Source: Mesostigma viride
Taxonomy: Eukaryota > Streptophyta > Mesostigmatophyceae > Mesostigmatales > Mesostigmataceae
Reading direction: 5' to 3'
NCBI GenBank assembly: GCA_009746045.1
Contig: RPFO01000253.1
Coordinates: forward strand, 2,184,888 to 2,248,887
Length of the DNA: 64,000 nt
Shown: piece by piece, positions 62,481 through 64,000 of the stretch
Position numbering within the stretch: the first letter of the stretch is position 1
How the letters are laid out: every line of letters begins with the position of its first letter
The notes under the pieces: generated by a model
Databases searched by the model: none
The model's input: the letters and a program-made list of their open reading frames with translations, nothing else
What the model was told of the DNA's origin: nothing
Position numbers and translations under genes: made by a program

Positions 62481-63323
62481 ATATTATACGGACAAACCAG
62501 GAGGCTGCCCGGGTGTGAGCCCATCGCGTCTAGGGTAGCACATGTCCATGCCGAGTCTATCACGAAAAGTCCTCGGGTGGCGGCCCTGCCGCGCGCGCGG
62601 CCTGGGGCACGCCAGGTGAGGACATAGCGCCCAGGCTGGGCAGTGGGCGGGCTTGGTGCCAGCTAGTCTATCTGATGTGTCTACCTGATCTGTGCGGGCC
62701 AGGTGCCCGGCTCGGCCAAGGCGCCTGTGCCTAAGTCTGAGTGCGGAAAACATATATAGGGCAAATCAGCGTACAAATCCTCATTACTAATGTGCAAACC
62801 AAAGCTGGGGATAAATTGCGCAGCATCTTGGTGACGTTGCCGTCGAGTCGTTGCTCCAGCTCCTGCGTCAGTGTCCAGGTCTCAGCGCCGTAGGTCGGCC
62901 GGATTGTCAGAATGACGACCTTGAAGAGTTCACGCTTGACGACCCGCATGGGGTAGGGCGGGGTTGCTCCATGCACCAGCGGCGGTGGTCATGGAGTTGC
63001 GCCCACGCCATGCCGGTCCGTGTCGTCAGGTCGTCCTTGCAGTCGGGAAGCCAACTGCCGAGCAGCTTGAAGCGGCCTGAAGCTTAGTAGTAGGGTATAG
63101 TTGACCTCGCGGTGTCGTCTAAGAGGCGGAGTGTGGGCGCGGGGGCAATGCCATGCCGAGAGCCAGGGCCTCCGTTTTGGGGCTGATTTCTAGACCAACC
63201 GCCCCGAGCCTCGAGCGCCAGGCAGTCCAGCCAAAGTTGGGCAGACTCCGGGCTCTCGATGAGTGTGATGTCGTCGACGTGCAGAATGAGGTCAGCTAGT
63301 AAATTCTGCTTGTTAGACAGCAT
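62481..63323 (-). pseudogene. Second LINE family: decayed RT fragment, minus strand
   Basis: LILHVDDITLIE (63260-63295) is the YADD-type catalytic box, followed in order by WLDCLALEARG. After a gap come VVKRELFKVVILTIRPTYGA and ETWTLTQELEQRLDGNVTKM (62830-62950), the conserved block after the RT domain. It is clearly diverged from the LINE at 61164-62085. Frames are broken and both ends are missing. Confidence 0.75.
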
Positions 63324-64000
63324 GGTTCTGCTTGTTGGACGGCAAGGTCGGTTACTAGCTCGAGCTCAGCTCATTTTATCTTTAATTCTTTATATAATGC
63401 GTGCGTGATCCTCCACCGGTGCCCGGCTTAAGTTGGGCATTTTGGAAGAGAGTTTTTTGACGTGTTGTTTGGTGGAACACGTTGGTTGTTGGCACAAAAG
63501 CACACATTATTAGCCTGAGATAATAGGCATCAGATATCTCAGGCATGCACGCGTCCTAGGGTACCGATGAAGGGTACACTCACAAGGTTGGCTGTGCCGG
63601 CCCGGCAATGGAGGGTTGGGGCGTATGACATGCCTAGCTGGCATCCTCCTCGATCACACTCCGTGATCACAGTGGGCGTGTTTTTGGGTGTCTAGGGTGG
63701 CAAAACACACGTCATTTCGGCTCAGCACTAGCTCAACTAGTTTAGCGTCTGCCCAGGTGGCATCACAGGAAAATAATTAACTTGAGCTACGCTGGTCAGA
63801 ATGAGCTCAAACTTTGTATTCCCCCCCACTCAGCGGAATGACTTTGCGATGTATTATTTTGGATTTCGGACCCAATTCGATTTGAATTAATTTGATATTC
63901 CGACTAGGTTGTCCCCAGTTTGCAACTTTGCAAAGTATGAAAAAGGTTGGTTATAATCATTTAAGTCAAAGATACCATATAATATTGTCATAGTTTTTCC
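63324..64000. other. Unassigned right end of window
   Basis: AT-rich toward the end. I found no gene, tRNA or element end here. A tatataatg motif at 63391-63399 is the only promoter-like feature. Confidence 0.4.

Overview
The window is nuclear DNA of a eukaryote. It has GT-AG spliceosomal introns, L1-like non-LTR elements, copia-like and chromovirus LTR retrotransposons, a CACTA DNA transposon and one compact host gene in five exons. Alanine/proline-rich, moderately GC-rich coding sequence together with this element mix suggests a green alga or similar protist. That is a weak inference and no species is claimed. No rRNA, CRISPR or prokaryotic operon was seen.

Layout. 1-2336: 3' end of a copia-like element (RNase H, polypurine tract, probable 3' LTR). 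2340-3790: decayed LINE reverse transcriptase, minus strand. 4288-19222: an L1-type ORF1-only element whose ORF1 is split at 5032 by a 12.6-kb gypsy/chromovirus (5033-17650, 543-bp LTRs, 5-bp target duplication). The gypsy RT is itself split by a 1.8-kb A-B-A insertion. 19222-20430: a second ORF1-only element, tail-to-tail with the first. 20464-26620: copia-like element 2 (minus, 345/348-bp LTRs, 5-bp duplication). 27494-36141: an 8.6-kb segment bounded by 211-bp inverted repeats with a 7-bp flanking direct repeat; it holds two spliced membrane-protein-like genes and three abutting tandem-repeat arrays. 36454-40216: a complete five-exon DJ-1/PfpI-family gene. 40770-44660: more ORF1-only elements, again including a tail-to-tail pair. 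44672-62080: a LINE (minus) whose 3' UTR is split by copia-like element 1 (44739-61163, 644-bp LTRs, 5-bp duplication), whose 3' region is in turn split by an 8.7-kb CACTA element (45455-54127). 62144-63323: further LINE fragments.

The most unusual material is the copia-like lineage. Both long copies place a retropepsin-like domain between integrase and reverse transcriptase (IN-PR-RT-RNaseH), where Ty1/copia has PR-IN-RT-RNaseH. Their LTRs start with AGTT instead of TG. In copy 1, gag and pol lie in one frame separated by a single TGA in the TGA-CTAG readthrough context. The L1-like ORF1 copies all lack ORF2 yet end in a shared, covarying stem-loop plus a (TTAA)n tail that also caps an ORF2-bearing LINE, which suggests a half-LINE family mobilised in trans. 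The gypsy element carries a separate small ORF with an RNase-H1/viroplasmin hybrid-binding domain and a long third ORF after integrase.

The only clear resident gene is the DJ-1/PfpI gene. The inverted-repeat element sits about 310 bp upstream of its start codon and LINE tails occupy two of its introns. Single-base frameshifts recur in several otherwise well-preserved ORFs, often at homopolymers, so part of the decay may be assembly error.
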